64,000 bases of DNA from Panicum virgatum. Lineage: Eukaryota; Streptophyta; Magnoliopsida; Poales; Poaceae. The first letter of the stretch is position 1. Every line of letters starts with the position of its first letter. The stretch is taken from positions 17,704,733 to 17,768,732 of the forward strand of contig NC_053149.1 of the NCBI RefSeq assembly GCF_016808335.1. Direction: 5' to 3'. The notes below the pieces were generated by a model that was not told the DNA's origin, did not search any database, and saw only the letters and a list, made by a program, of their open reading frames with translations. Shown here in pieces: positions 31,947-43,006 of the stretch. Made by a program: the position numbers and the translations under genes.

Positions 31947-34217
31947 ATGGCGTCTCCAAATATGAGTAGTGTAGGTAGTGGCAGTGCAAGTGCTAGTGCT
32001 AGCATAGGATCTGCAGCCGCACACACAACAGACATCAAGGCACCACTTTGGGATCATGTCACCATTCTGGAGAATCCTAAAACTGGTGGAGGAAATGCTT
32101 TATGGCGCTGCAAGTACTGTCCAATGCAAAAACTGAGTAGTTACACTAGAGTTGAAGCTCATTTGCTGCAGAAGGGAAGATAGGGAATAGGTAAATGTCC
32201 TAATGTTACATATGAAATGCTTAGTGACATGAGGAAGGAAATTGAAAGGTGAAGGAGCTGGTGAAAAATCCAAGACAAGAACCGTTTCTTTGCCTACTGC
32301 TCCTTCCTCAAGCAATACTGCTGACACCAACAAGAGGAGCAAGAGGGGGCCTATTTCTGCATTGGAAAAAGCTTGGGCATTAGAAGACTGTAAGCACTTG
32401 GATGCTTTAATTTGTAGAGCAATTTATTCTGGATGGATAGCTTTCAATTTTCTGAGAAACCCATATCTTCGAGAAGCTTTTGCCTTTGCTTGCAGCCGCA
32501 ACATGCAAGGTTATGTGATTCCTGGTTACAACAGAGCTAGGGAGGGACTTCTGAAGCAAGAAAGGAGGCACATAGAGACTTTGTTGGACAACACAAAGAG
32601 CACATGGGCTGAGAAGGGAGTCACAATCTGCTCTGATGGTTGGTCAGATCCTCAGAGGCGACCAATAATCAATTTTGTTGCTGTTTCTGACAAGGCACCA
32701 ATGTTCTTGAGGGCTGATAATTGTGAAGGTCAGTACAAATCAAAAGAATACATTGCTGAAAAGTTGAAGGGTATAATTGAGGAAGTAGGTCGACATAATG
32801 TAGTACAAATCTTTACAGACAATGCTACAAATTGCAAAGGTGCTGGTCTCATAGTAGAATCTGAGAATGATAACATATTTTGGACACCATGTGTTATGCA
32901 TACCCTCAATCTAGCTTTGAAAAGTATATGTGAACTTAAAATAGGAAATAACCCTTCTGAAGAAGAAATATTTGCTTGGGGGAAACTTGAATTTATGCAT
33001 GATGTTAAAACCGAGGCTGCTCTGATAAAGAATTTCATAATGAATCATGGCATGCGACTTTCAATGTTCAACGAGTTCAGCCATTTGAAGTTACTTTCTA
33101 TTGCTAAAACAAGATTTGCCTCCGTTGTATGTATGTTGAAGCGGTTTGTTGAGGTAAAAACAGCCCTCCAACAAATGGTGATTAGTGACAGATGGAGTGT
33201 GTACAGAGAAGTCAGAGATGATTCTCCAACTCCAATAGCCCAAATTTTAAGGACTTGATACTTAATGATGTATGGTGGGACAAGGTGGACTACATTCTTA
33301 GGATTACTGCTCCTATATATGAAATGATTCGTATGACAGACACTGACACACCATGTCTTCACTTAGTTTATGAGATGTTGGATTCAATGATAGAGAAAGT
33401 GAAGAAAGTCATATATCGATATGAGGGCAAGCAAGAAGATGAGGAGTCAGACTTGTACTTGGTTATTTATGACATATTGATTGCTAGGTGGACAAAAGGA
33501 AATAATCCACTTCATTGTTTAGCTCATCACTTAATCCAAGGTACAAAACTACAAACTGCCATTCAGATTTTTTTTTATTCACTTGTGTCATTCAGAATTT
33601 TTTCATTCACTAAAATCATAATACCAAATTGCAGATATTATAGCAAAAAGTGGCTTGAAGAAGGTGTTGGCCATGAACCACCCCACAAGGATAAAGAGGT
33701 ATCGAAAATGAGGATGGTTTGCTTTAAGAAGTTCTTTCCCATGCTAGAAGAGTTGGCTAAAGTAAAAGAAGAGTACTCAAGGTTCTCTAGTTGTTCAGAA
33801 GAATTTAGTGATCCTGACTCAATCCATGATAGATGGGCTGTGTCCCCTATGACTTGGTGGATAAATCATGGACAATCTACTCCCTTATTGATGAGTTTGG
33901 CCATGAAATTGCTTAGCCAACCAACCTCATCTTCTTGCTGTGAAAGAAACTGGAGCACATATAGCTTTGTCCATAGTGTCAAGAGAAATGCCTTAACTCC
34001 AGAGCGTGCTGAAGATTTGGTCTTTGTGCACTCAAATCTGAGGCATCTGTCAAGAAGAACTAATGCATACAAGACAGGAGAGACAATGATGTGGGATGTA
34101 GGAGGGGATTCTTTTGATTCACTTGGTGGTATTGGCATTCGTGAAGTGGCTGACCTGTCCCTTGATGAACCTGAATTGCAATCTGTGACTTTTGGTTTGG
34201 AAGCTGATGCTTCATAG
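31947..34217 (+). pseudogene. hAT transposase (BED finger, DUF659, hAT dimerisation), frameshifted
   Basis: The start is probably ATG 31947. A BED-type zinc finger follows (LWDHVTILENPKTGGGN, W-R-C-K-Y-C, VEAHLL). In-frame stops occur at about 32180 and 32250, then the frame changes. The 32242-33258 section has the DUF659/RNase H-like region: CSRNMQGYVIPGYNRAREGL, VTICSDGWSDPQRRPIINFV, IFTDNATNCKGAG and FWTPCVMHTLNLALKSI. A further frameshift near 33255 leads to DVWWDKVDYILRITAPIYEM. A small intron (33541-33634, gt...ttgcag) probably lies before YYSKKWLEE. The end is the dimerisation region (SSSCCERNWSTYSFVHSVKR). At least three lesions make it inactive. Confidence 0.9.
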
Positions 34218-34732
34218 GTTGATGACAATGAAACAAATGAGGAATAGGAACCTGATGCGATCCTGAATTGCAACTTGCAAGCCTGAATCTGAATGCCTTA
34301 TTGCCTTTTGCTTTTATTAATTTCCTAAGACTGTTATGTTTGAAAATTTGAGGCCTGCTGGCTGCTGCTATGCTTAATAGAACTTAAGTAGTTAAGTATT
34401 GGCACTTTTATTGTTGAGAATTTGAGACCTGCTGCTATGTTATGGATTTATGGTCAACTCCACTAGTATTTTACTAGTCTGCACTTGTGATTTGCGAATT
34501 TGATGTCCTGCACTTGTATTGGCTGGTAATTGCTATTGCAAGATAATTTACTACTTTCACAAATTTAATATGTGCCATTATTTATTTATTTAAAAATAGT
34601 AAAATATATCCGCGTATCGGGTTTTTTAGGAAATTGCCATATCCGCGTATCCGTATCCGTGCTACATAGATTACAGATCTAACTCGACTCGGACTGTACA
34701 GGTTCAGACCGGTCTAACCGGTCGGCCCAACA

Positions 34733-35640
34733 ACTAGATAAGTTCGGGATATTTTTCCTTCATACAAGGAGGCATTTAGAAGGCAAACAACTAGACGAGC
34801 TAAGAAGAAAAAGGAGATGCATAGTTGCATCAAATCTATACAGTAGCTCCAACTAAAGGTTGAGGAGTACAAACCAAAGGGAGATTAGATCATGTCACTT
34901 GGACAAGAGAAGAATAAGGTTCGAAACGGCAGAGTGCAAAATATTCAAGCGAAGTGACAAGCAACAATCTGGTTGTCGAAGACAAGTATGCATTGAGGGG
35001 GTGTGTTGAAGATAACAATGCATACATGAGAAGGTTCAAGAATAATTTGAAAATTTCAAGAGAGAGGAGTTGCCATGCTTCATGGCGAGATAATAATTCT
35101 CAAGAATATGATATTTTACATAGTTAGATAAGGATGAGAAAAATTCTAGAGATAGATATTTTGTAAAGAAGAGTGCAAAAATTGCCACATGATAACACCA
35201 CAACACCCATGAGCACCTATAATTTAGGTGTTCCCTTCCCCTATTGCCATACCAGGGCATAAGAGGCCTCAAGTAGGAGATAGCTGGGTTGCCATATAGT
35301 ATAGTAGTGTCATGGTGGGTAGTCACATAAAGAGTGCAAGGGTTTTGTGTTGTACTAAGTTACGGTGAATAAAGAGTTGAGTCACTATATAGATTTGGTC
35401 TACCATATTGGTGTCTAGGTGAAGGTCTTCTTGGTGTAATGTGGGTATAGGGTCCGTAGAAGAAGTGGTATCATACTACTTTGGTACCGCTTTATGGAAG
35501 TCAGTGTCAAAGTTAAGCGCACCAATTTCTCAACAGCAACTCTACTTTCATAAAATTTCATTCCACCATTGATGATAAACATATACCATTGGAAAGTACA
35601 TGATAGAAAATGTAGGTTAAATAGTAAATAAGTTTCAATA
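34733..35640. other. Possible copia LTR relic
   Basis: At about 34996 a gagggggtg tract is followed by TGTTGAAGATAAC, the usual form of a copia polypurine tract and LTR start on the + strand. An LTR would run to roughly 35460. No second LTR or coding domain is seen, so this is weak. The far half of RPN12, expected here if the gypsy insertion were simple, is absent. Confidence 0.35.
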
Positions 35641-36648
35641 GTCTCCACGAAGCCCACCATTTGGGTGCTGGGCACTAGGAGGTTGAACCACGCCCGTCGG
35701 ATCCACTGCGGGGCTCCATTGGAACCAACAACCATCTCCCGCAATCGAATGTTCCTGTCGCCTCAGACTCGAAATACAGCAAATAGAGCCTGCCACTTGC
35801 TGCCGGGATGAGCACCGTGCCTTGAACCCTATATGGGTCAAATTGTGGGTGCACGATGAATGACACACGCTCGGCCGCCAGCCCATCGAGCTGGTAGCGG
35901 ATGATACCAGTTCCCCGTGTTCTGCAATAGATGCAGCTACCAACCACGGTGGTAGCCTTGTTGGAGATGGCATCGTGGGGGCGCTCCTAGGCAAGCGTGT
36001 GAAGCAGTGCTATGGAAGTCTAGGCACCGGTGATGGAGGCGTGGACGAACTCGTGTGATGTTGAAGGTCATTGTATCGATGAATATGATGCTGTAGGACC
36101 CACCACCATAGTCAAGATGGTCGCAACCCGTAGTGTCGCAGAGGGTGAAGGCGCTCTAGTTGTTGCCCAAAAATGCCTTGGGTAGTCGTGCCTTCTGGTG
36201 CTCACCGATGACGGCATCCCATACCACCAGGGAGGGCTTGTTATCCCATGGCCTCTTCTGATAGGTGAACTTCTTGAACAGAACTCGTCTGTAGTGGCTG
36301 TCAGGGGTGCAGAGGTTGCGGCCTCCACTAGGCATGTACCACACACACGGGTGATGGATGCGGGGGTCGTGGGTCCGAAGGCGGCGCACACTTCCCTCCT
36401 AATGTTCGTGAAGTTGAAGGCATAGCCAAGCATGGGCACAGGTTGTGGTGGAACGCGTGAAAGAAGTGGAGGAAATTGGCCTCAGTGATCATGCAGCGCC
36501 AACCCTAGAATTCCGCTGCAAATCAGAGCAGCAGCTCCGGCTAGTCTGCGGGAAGGTGTAGCAACACCTCCTAGTAGATGTCATTGTTGAGGACATCCTG
36601 CATCAAGCGGTGGCGGCGGTGGGGTTGTGGTGGATACGAGGATGCCAT
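35415..36648 (-). pseudogene. F-box protein pseudogene
   Basis: Minus strand from the ATG at 36648-36646. The N-terminus reads MASSYPPQPHRRHRLMQDVL, then NDIY-stop-EVLLHLPAD-stop-PELLL-stop-FAAEF-stop-GWRCMITEANFL, a clear F-box core. Four stop codons (TAG, TAG, TGA, TAG) sit at positions of ordinary residues. Further on, frames change repeatedly: LGYAFNFTNIRREVCAAF, KKFTYQKRPWDNKPSLVVW and DAVIGEHQKARLPKAFLGNN resemble the C-terminal region of grass F-box proteins, and REMVVGSNGAPQWIRRAWF lies near the end. F-box proteins select substrates for SCF ubiquitin ligases. The end point is uncertain. Confidence 0.75.
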
Positions 36649-36692
36649 GGCGCCTGACCTCCTAGCGTGAGCGCGGGCGGTGTGCGGCTTGG

Positions 36693-38206
36693 TGAAAGTG
36701 CATCTAGGCCCCTAATGGGTTTTGGTGAATTAAATGACAACATGATTAAAGGACAAATGATTTTGTTAAAGTTGTCATGAGCAAGGATTCATTTTTGAAT
36801 TAATTATTGTTATTGGCTCATGTGATGAAGAATCAAACAAAAGCAAATATTGTTTAAAGTCAAGCATATTATGAAGAAAAATAGAAACAAGTGTTCATAC
36901 ATTGATCAATGATGGTTTCAAATTATGGCTTGGCATAATGAAGAGTTCGTTATCTAAAGGATCAAAGATTCATAATTACAACACAAAGACAAAGATATGA
37001 AGATATGAGAATGATTAGTGGAATTCATTGTTGATGTGCAAAGCTTAATTCAATGAGGTAAAAGCAAGTGGTAAAGAAACCAACCGAGATGACTAGTACG
37101 AGAGACTAAGCAAGCTTTGGTAGAGCGACGACTTACCATGTGCGAGTTGCTAAGGTGAAGTGGCTAATGTCCATGGGGTGTTTTAAGAACCATGTCTAAG
37201 CCTTATTGGGAGAAGCAATGCAATACATCAAATATTTTATGGAGTGAATTAAGGTTCCAAGGACAAATTTGCAAATGAGATAGGAGTGCTAAGTCACTAG
37301 CTCAAGTATGGATTTGCCTAAGAAAAGAAGATGCAATGTTGAAATCCCAAGGTTGTCAAAGTATGGCAAAGCTAAAGTGTTTAATTAGTAATTTACATTT
37401 GATTTTGAGTACAGGTATGCCATACTATCAAGAGGGATGCAACATTGGTTGATTGACACTCTCAAAAGTGCTCATAGATCACCCAAGTAAGGTTTCTGTG
37501 AAAAAAACCCTGTGAACTAACTCTATGCTTGTTGGATGATCAAGTGTTAGCTTGGTGGACCAAGTGAGGAAACTTAACTTAGCTTGGTGGATGATCAAGA
37601 AGAAGAAGAAGAAACCCATGATCCTTAGCAAAAGAGTTCAAATAAAATGACCCAAAATATTGTTAAGTGTGAGTCCATTTCCTCTCTCTCCCCTGAACAT
37701 TTGAAATTCCATAAGATTGGAATTTGACCAAGAGCGTACCTCTCGCGAACCACTCTTCGGCTCAGCAATATAGGTAATCAAGGTATGCTACACTCTTCCT
37801 ACCCAAAACTCCACAAATCAGCCTTCGAGAAGTACGAAGTTGGTCAAATTTTGACCATGGTGAGAATCATACACCTTGAACGATTGAGAGTACCTTCGGG
37901 GAACCTTAATTCTAATTGTGCAAAATTTGCAAATATTCCGAGAATGAACCTGAATAGGAAAATAGGAAAATATTCTGGTGATTCAGTCCTCCAACCGCTC
38001 AAGACAAGGGATGAAATACAAATAAGCCCCATCAACTAGAGCATATAGGTATGAGCCAACTTACTCGACGTACATACGGGTAGAGTAATATGTTGTGCGC
38101 AGTGTACCTGCAGGGGGTACACATTGATGCAACTCCTGATCCACCGAGCCTCAGTGTTAAGCTTTACTCGTGGACGAACAAAAGTTTAAGCTTAGGGGGT
38201 GTTGAC
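36693..38206 (+). mobile_element. LTR-retrotransposon relic, internal part and left end
   Basis: Starts tgaaagtgcatctaggcccc, a form common at the edge of grass repeats, directly beside the F-box pseudogene. The rest is AT-rich with no intact frame. It ends in ggacgaacaaaagtttaagcttaggggg, a polypurine-tract style border before a TGTTGACGG terminus at 38207. An 84-codon frame at 37785-38039 is not recognised. Confidence 0.4.
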
Positions 38207-39330
38207 GGCCATTATTTTCACATTCTGACCGTCAACTTCTCGGGGATAAAATAAACTTTTGCACTATGTTCCATGCATATTTTATTTAATTATAATTAGT
38301 TCCACATGTTTTTGGATGATTTGTGCTTGCAAGAGATCACAACCCAAAAATGGACGAAAACAGAGAAAATCCAGGCCGCCCAGCCTCGACCGTGCCGGTC
38401 AGCCTGACACCTCAACATACATGGGTGCATCCATGTTACAGGAGCAATGTGGCATGTTCACAATGCCCCCCTAAACTAGAGATTGGTCCCAGATTCAGTC
38501 AGTTGACTCGGAAGGCATGGGCATCAACTAAAAGGACCCACAAGTCGGTGCCCAGATAAGTAAACGTCTTCCACTAGCTGGAGGATGCTCTTCTTCTTTT
38601 GCTAGGAGTTCCCTTTAGGTCCTCTCGTCTTACTGCTGGGTGCCAGCCCTTCGTTTCTGTTGCTGGGTCTTCTAGATACCTTGTTTTTTTCTGGTAGTTC
38701 CTTTAGCTGAACTTGTATTACGGTACTATGCGCTATTTGACCGTGCTACCGAACTCTGTTAATTTCGTTGCTTCTAGTAATGAAATCAGGGCTTTGCCCG
38801 GCGTTGAAAAAAAGAGAAGCAAACGTCGGTGAGACCCATCCCTGGAGTAATGTGGAGCGTTGATTTACAATGTCAGTGAAACGGAGGGCCAACAGGCTCC
38901 GGAGGCAGGCCGCCCGGCCTCTCCTGGGCCGCCCAGCCTAGGAAACCGTTTTTTGGACCAAGCACCAACGGAACTGACAACCAGGAGGGATTAGAAGCGT
39001 CCACTCGAAGGCGGTGACTAGATGGCAGCACCCCCAGGCCGGCCGGCCTAGGGGAGGCCGCCCGGCCCCACCTGGCAGCCTCTGGTGACCCCCTTTCACG
39101 TGAAGTCTAAGCCAAGCAAGGGTAGCGGACATCTACAGTACCGATCTCTGAACCGACCTTGAACTACTATAAATAGGCATCCCATCCTCGCTAATAACAC
39201 ACACCAAAAAGGGGCTCTCTTCTCTCATTTCTAGAGTAGGTTAGTAGTTGGGAGTTAGAGTCGAGTCGAGCTTGTGATCTTGAAACCACTTCTGGTGATC
39301 TACCTACCTAAAATAGAATCTGGCGAATAT
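38207..39330 (+). repeat. Probable 3' LTR (Athila/gypsy-like), split by a LINE tail
   Basis: Begins TGTTGACGGCC after a purine tract, contains actataaataggc (about 39166-39178) as a TATA box, and has repeated ggccgcccggcc-type palindromes at 38370-38400, 38905-38940 and 39040-39070. A LINE fragment is inserted at 38569-38816. The right end is not defined. Confidence 0.45.
38569..38816 (+). mobile_element. LINE 3' tail with TSD
   Basis: A 248-bp 3' UTR fragment ending atgaaatcagggctttgccc...gttgaaaaaaa. It is flanked by AAGTAAACGTC (38558-38568) and AAGCAAACGTC (38817-38827), an 11-bp TSD with one mismatch. Confidence 0.82.
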
Positions 39331-40640
39331 ACATGCACTTACAAAACTACACAGTTCCCCTGCTCGATTGTAGATGATAATTATTGGGTGTTTGGACGTG
39401 CTCTTTCTCTTTGGGAATGCATTTTGAATCCAGATGGTTTGAATCTAGTCTTAAAATTCCCATAAGCTTATTTTACTAATTTACTTGTTGAAGTGAAATT
39501 CTCATTTTTCTTTCAGAATTGTGCTTACCTCAACATATTTGAATTTTCCCAACTCTTACATTTGCTTCCGATTCCTTAAATAAAATAAATTAAGACTTAT
39601 TCACAAAAACTTTACAGGCAGAATCTTGAGACTTCAAATTCTTGGAATCTTATGAATAAATGTATATGGTTCTTTGTGCTTTATTGAAAAACAAAATGGG
39701 ATCATGGGTGGCAGACTATATTATATACTGGCCAATTTACGCAACCTTTCAAGTTTCCTGACCTTTGCATGGATCGTATCGCTTCAGCATTGAAAGGTGG
39801 GCCAAGGAGCAGTGAAGAGAGGGTGGGCCGAACCCCTGGTTTGTGGTTTGGACAAACCAGGCTTAACTCCCCTCTATAAAAGTCAAGGCATGGCTCCTAC
39901 TCTCCTTGCTCCCAACAGAGGTGCACCAGGTTCCTCTCGAGTTCAACATATCATACTTTATTTTTGATGATGTTACGTTTTGAAAGTTGTTCGACCACAC
40001 AATCTAAGTTGTTTGACATCCCTGCTATATTTCCATCAATTTCACATATTTTCCTTATTTTGCTATTTTTCTTAGCATTAAAATACTAATTAAACTTGAT
40101 TTATTGAACTTGTTTCTATAAGAAAACCTGTTCCACTTGTCAAATGATTATTATTTGACAAGGGTAACATGAATTTGGCATAATACTTATCATGTTTTCA
40201 TGATTAAACCTTTTTATTCGTATTTAATTTGAAATTTTGCTCAAGCATTCCATAAGATTTCTTTAATTAGTATTTCTCTTAGATATGAGCTATATTAAAA
40301 AAGGCTTATATAATCACTTATTGTCATTTATTTATGTTCATAAACGTATGGCTAACAATCATGACCGAGCATGATTATGACATGATCATGGGTTAATGAT
40401 TGTAAGTAACACCAGGGGGTGTTACGTGCAAAAATCCAATTCCAGCCAGATCATTTCTAATACAAGCATACCAAACATGTTCACGAACAGCCCAAGCATG
40501 AGTCTTTAATTCTTCATGTTATTAAGGCCGGATATATCTTTTGATATAAAGGCTAGGATATTATTCAATATTCCTTTATCTAAAAAATGTTATTAAGGCA
40601 GTTGGAGGAGCGTAGTGACACTAGAAAGAACAAGAATACG
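39331..40640. other. Repeat-like AT-rich sequence without genes
   Basis: Contains a TATA-like ctctataaaagtc (about 39872-39884) followed by a pyrimidine-rich leader, suggesting a further LTR relic, and cagggggtgttacgtgc at about 40411-40427, another tract-plus-TG border. No coding frame can be supported. Confidence 0.35.
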
Positions 40641-41021
40641 AGTACTAAAAGCACAACATAATTTTTGAAGTGGAAGAAATGGCGTAATGGCAGCGCAGGA
40701 TAAACCATGAACAGCAACTTTTTAGCTGTGAACTACTCAAAACTGAAGCGCGCGCTGGAGATCTTGTACGTATCTCGCGTGCCGCATGGCCTCTGCATCG
40801 GGAACCTCCACTGCCAAAACCTCCAGCAAACCTGAACTCGCACGCGTCGGGTCCGCCGGCCGGAAACGTACACGTGGGTGTTCCTGGACGAGGCTCCAAA
40901 GAAATCCAGCAGGGCAACGAGTTAGCAGGGTAGGGTACGGTGAGTTCGGTAGGACGGAAGCGCCATGCCGTGGCTCTCAATGGATGCCGGCCGTGGCGGA
41001 GGAAATCTATTCCTCGGTCGG
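40641..41021. other. Non-repetitive-looking sequence left of the retroelement
   Basis: Moderately GC-rich. Continues at 42917 once the retroelement is removed. No frame is convincing. Confidence 0.3.
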
Positions 41022-41035
41022 TCAGGACTCGGTAT

Positions 41036-42902
41036 TTTTTTTGAAATTAAACTCAGGAGCACTACCGCATCATATAAGAAGAAGATGTCTCATATTAAGA
41101 GAAACGAGACCAAACCATACAATCCTCAGTTAATTAAGAAAAACCGAGCAAAAACTCAACACGACGCCACACTACTACACCCTGGAAGAGGAACCAACAA
41201 GACACCACCAAAACAAACGCCGTCGAAACGATGTTCCACACCATCACTGGTGTAGCCCGCTGCTAGCCGTAGCAGTGCCCCACAACTCCTCCACCATAGC
41301 TCTGCCAACCTCAAGCCACACATCCATAGTCGTCGATCTCCCAGCCACCAACGTGCAGCAAAAGCGAAGTCTTGACCCTCAGAAACCTCACACTTGTGGG
41401 GGCCTCGCCGCAACCACCTCCTCACAATATAGAAGCAAACCACCTTGAAGCGATATCCGCCGCTGGACACTGCTTCGCCAAGACTTGTTCTGCCGCCGTG
41501 GCTCCAAGAAAAGTTATGCCACCATCAGGATTACCACCGCACCACAAACGTCGACCCAAAGCCAACAACAACTATGAGCCCTCAGCATCTCCCAACACAA
41601 CCACGGACGAACCACCACCACCCAACGGGCCACACTCACCCAAAGCCATCTCCCCCCGCATTGGCGACACAGCGACCACTGCAAGCCAAACTCGGTCTCA
41701 AGAGACGTCGCCTCCAAGGAGGACGCGACGCCAAAGGCGCCGCCGACGCTCGTCCAAAGGTGGATAGGATTTTCACCCAGAGACCTCTCATGCAACAGGT
41801 AGAGTGGCTCCTAGTGGTGCCCCCAACGGGGAGAATGATGCCGGAGGGCGCCGTCACCAAGGCTTTCGTCCGGAGCAGCCCCAACCTGCTGCACGAAGAG
41901 AGCGACCTGCCCCGCGGTAGCCAGCCGATGGACGAGACGACCAAGGTGCATCACCGGAGAGGTGTGACCCGGCAAGGTGCAGTAGCACCACCACGGTGCC
42001 ACAGAACGCAGCACAGGCCATCCTGGCCCCGCCACCATGGCGGAGCCTAAACCAGCAAGCACCCCGCCACTGCGCCACCGCCACCAGCAACCAGTCGCGC
42101 CGCCGCCACCAGCAGCCGGCCCCCCAGCAAACCCTAGCGGCGCCACCAGTACCCGCCGCACCACCAAGGCCCGCCGGAGACGAGAAGAGGAGGGAGAGGA
42201 GCACCACAGGGACGGCACAACAGCCTCCCCTCGCCACCTCCATCTCTACCGCCGACGAGCCGCAGAGAGCCGCCAACCGCCGTCCGCCTCACCACCACCG
42301 CGTGCACAGCCACAGCACGGCCGGAGCGCGCAGATCCAAGACCCTCGCCGGCGAACCGACGGCGCCGCCACGCAACGCCGCCGCCGCGCCACCAGGTCCC
42401 GCCGTCGCCGCAACTAGGAGGAGACCGCCGACGCACGCCAATCTCCACCACCACCCAGGTGCTCCGTCCGTAGTCCCGCCGTGTCCCGCCATGCCTGACC
42501 GCGGCGGCGCCCCCTCCGCGCCGGCCGCGGCCCTCATCCTTCCTCCCGGCCGTCGATGGCCTTCACCGCCGCGGCCTCCACGGCCACCGCGCTCGCGCCC
42601 GGCCGCCTCTCTGCCTCCTCCACGCGGCCGCGCCGGCCCTCCTCGCGGCCATCCTTCTCCCCGAGCGCCAAGACCGCCGGGCACCCCCTCCGCGCCGGCC
42701 ACCCTCGGTCCACCAGGTGAAATCCTCGCCGCCGCCATCCTTGGGAGCGTGCGCGGGCTTCCGGCGGCCCTCCTCGGCGGCGACGAGGTGAGGAGGGAGG
42801 AGAGTGGGGTGGGAGCGGCGCTAGGGTTTCAGGGCACCTGGGTCGCCCGCGCGGAGGAGCGATCCAGGCCCTGGCGTCTCTCGTGTCCTGCGCTCGGAAT
42901 TC
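41036..42902 (-). mobile_element. GC-rich retroelement, minus strand (copy 2), 1.87 kb, with 14-bp TSD
   Basis: Identical 14-bp duplications TCAGGACTCGGTAT lie at 41022-41035 and 42903-42916. On the minus strand the element ends with ...gttagtgctcctgagtttaatttc-like sequence and a run of A (T run at 41036-41042), the structure of a target-primed retroelement. The body is up to 75-80% GC and its long frames (for example 41996-43051 + and 42289-42738 -) are low-complexity Pro/Ala/Arg and not credible proteins. It shares the ctccttggaggcg block with copy 1. It may be the 5' portion of a LINE or a non-autonomous relative. Confidence 0.75.
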
Positions 42903-43006
42903 TCAGGACTCGGTATCGGAGTCTATCATACGCACATGGATGCATGCACTGTGCTTTTCTGCCGTATCCTGTCCTTGCCCGTGTCAGCACGCGCTACGTA
43001 ATTAAT

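Larger units (their letters stand above)
30930..34669 (+). mobile_element. hAT transposon, 3.74 kb, with 8-bp TSD
   Basis: Flanked by identical ATTACAGA at 30922-30929 and 34670-34677; the intact LTR copy at 22.6 kb has a single attacagat here. Termini CTACGTTACACGGACACG (left) and, reverse-complemented, CTATGTAGCACGGATACG (right) match at 14 of 18 bases. Subterminal regions carry repeated gtatcggatac / ccgtatcc motifs, possible transposase-binding sites. It encodes a damaged transposase and contains a solo LTR. Confidence 0.92.
22257..34732 (-). mobile_element. Ty3/gypsy retrotransposon, Tat-like, minus strand, defective
   Basis: Direct repeats beginning tgatgcagaa (22257) and tgacgcagaa (30535) are its LTRs. 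Reading on the minus strand: 5' LTR (34732-30535, split by a hAT transposon), primer site, gag, linker, protease, reverse transcriptase/RNase H, a second RNase H, integrase, 3' LTR. Two RNase H-like regions and the gag-PR-RT-RH-INT order point to the Tat group. Multiple stops and frameshifts make it dead. GACCGGTC palindromes are scattered through it. It inserted into the RPN12 copy on its left; a matching TSD is not visible on the right. Confidence 0.88.
30535..34732 (-). repeat. 5' LTR of the gypsy element, split by a hAT transposon
   Basis: LTR sequence occupies 30535-30929 and 34678-34732; the hAT insertion and its TSD lie between. Without the insertion it is about 450 bp, equal to the 3' LTR. 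On the minus strand it begins TGTTGGGCC. Confidence 0.8.
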
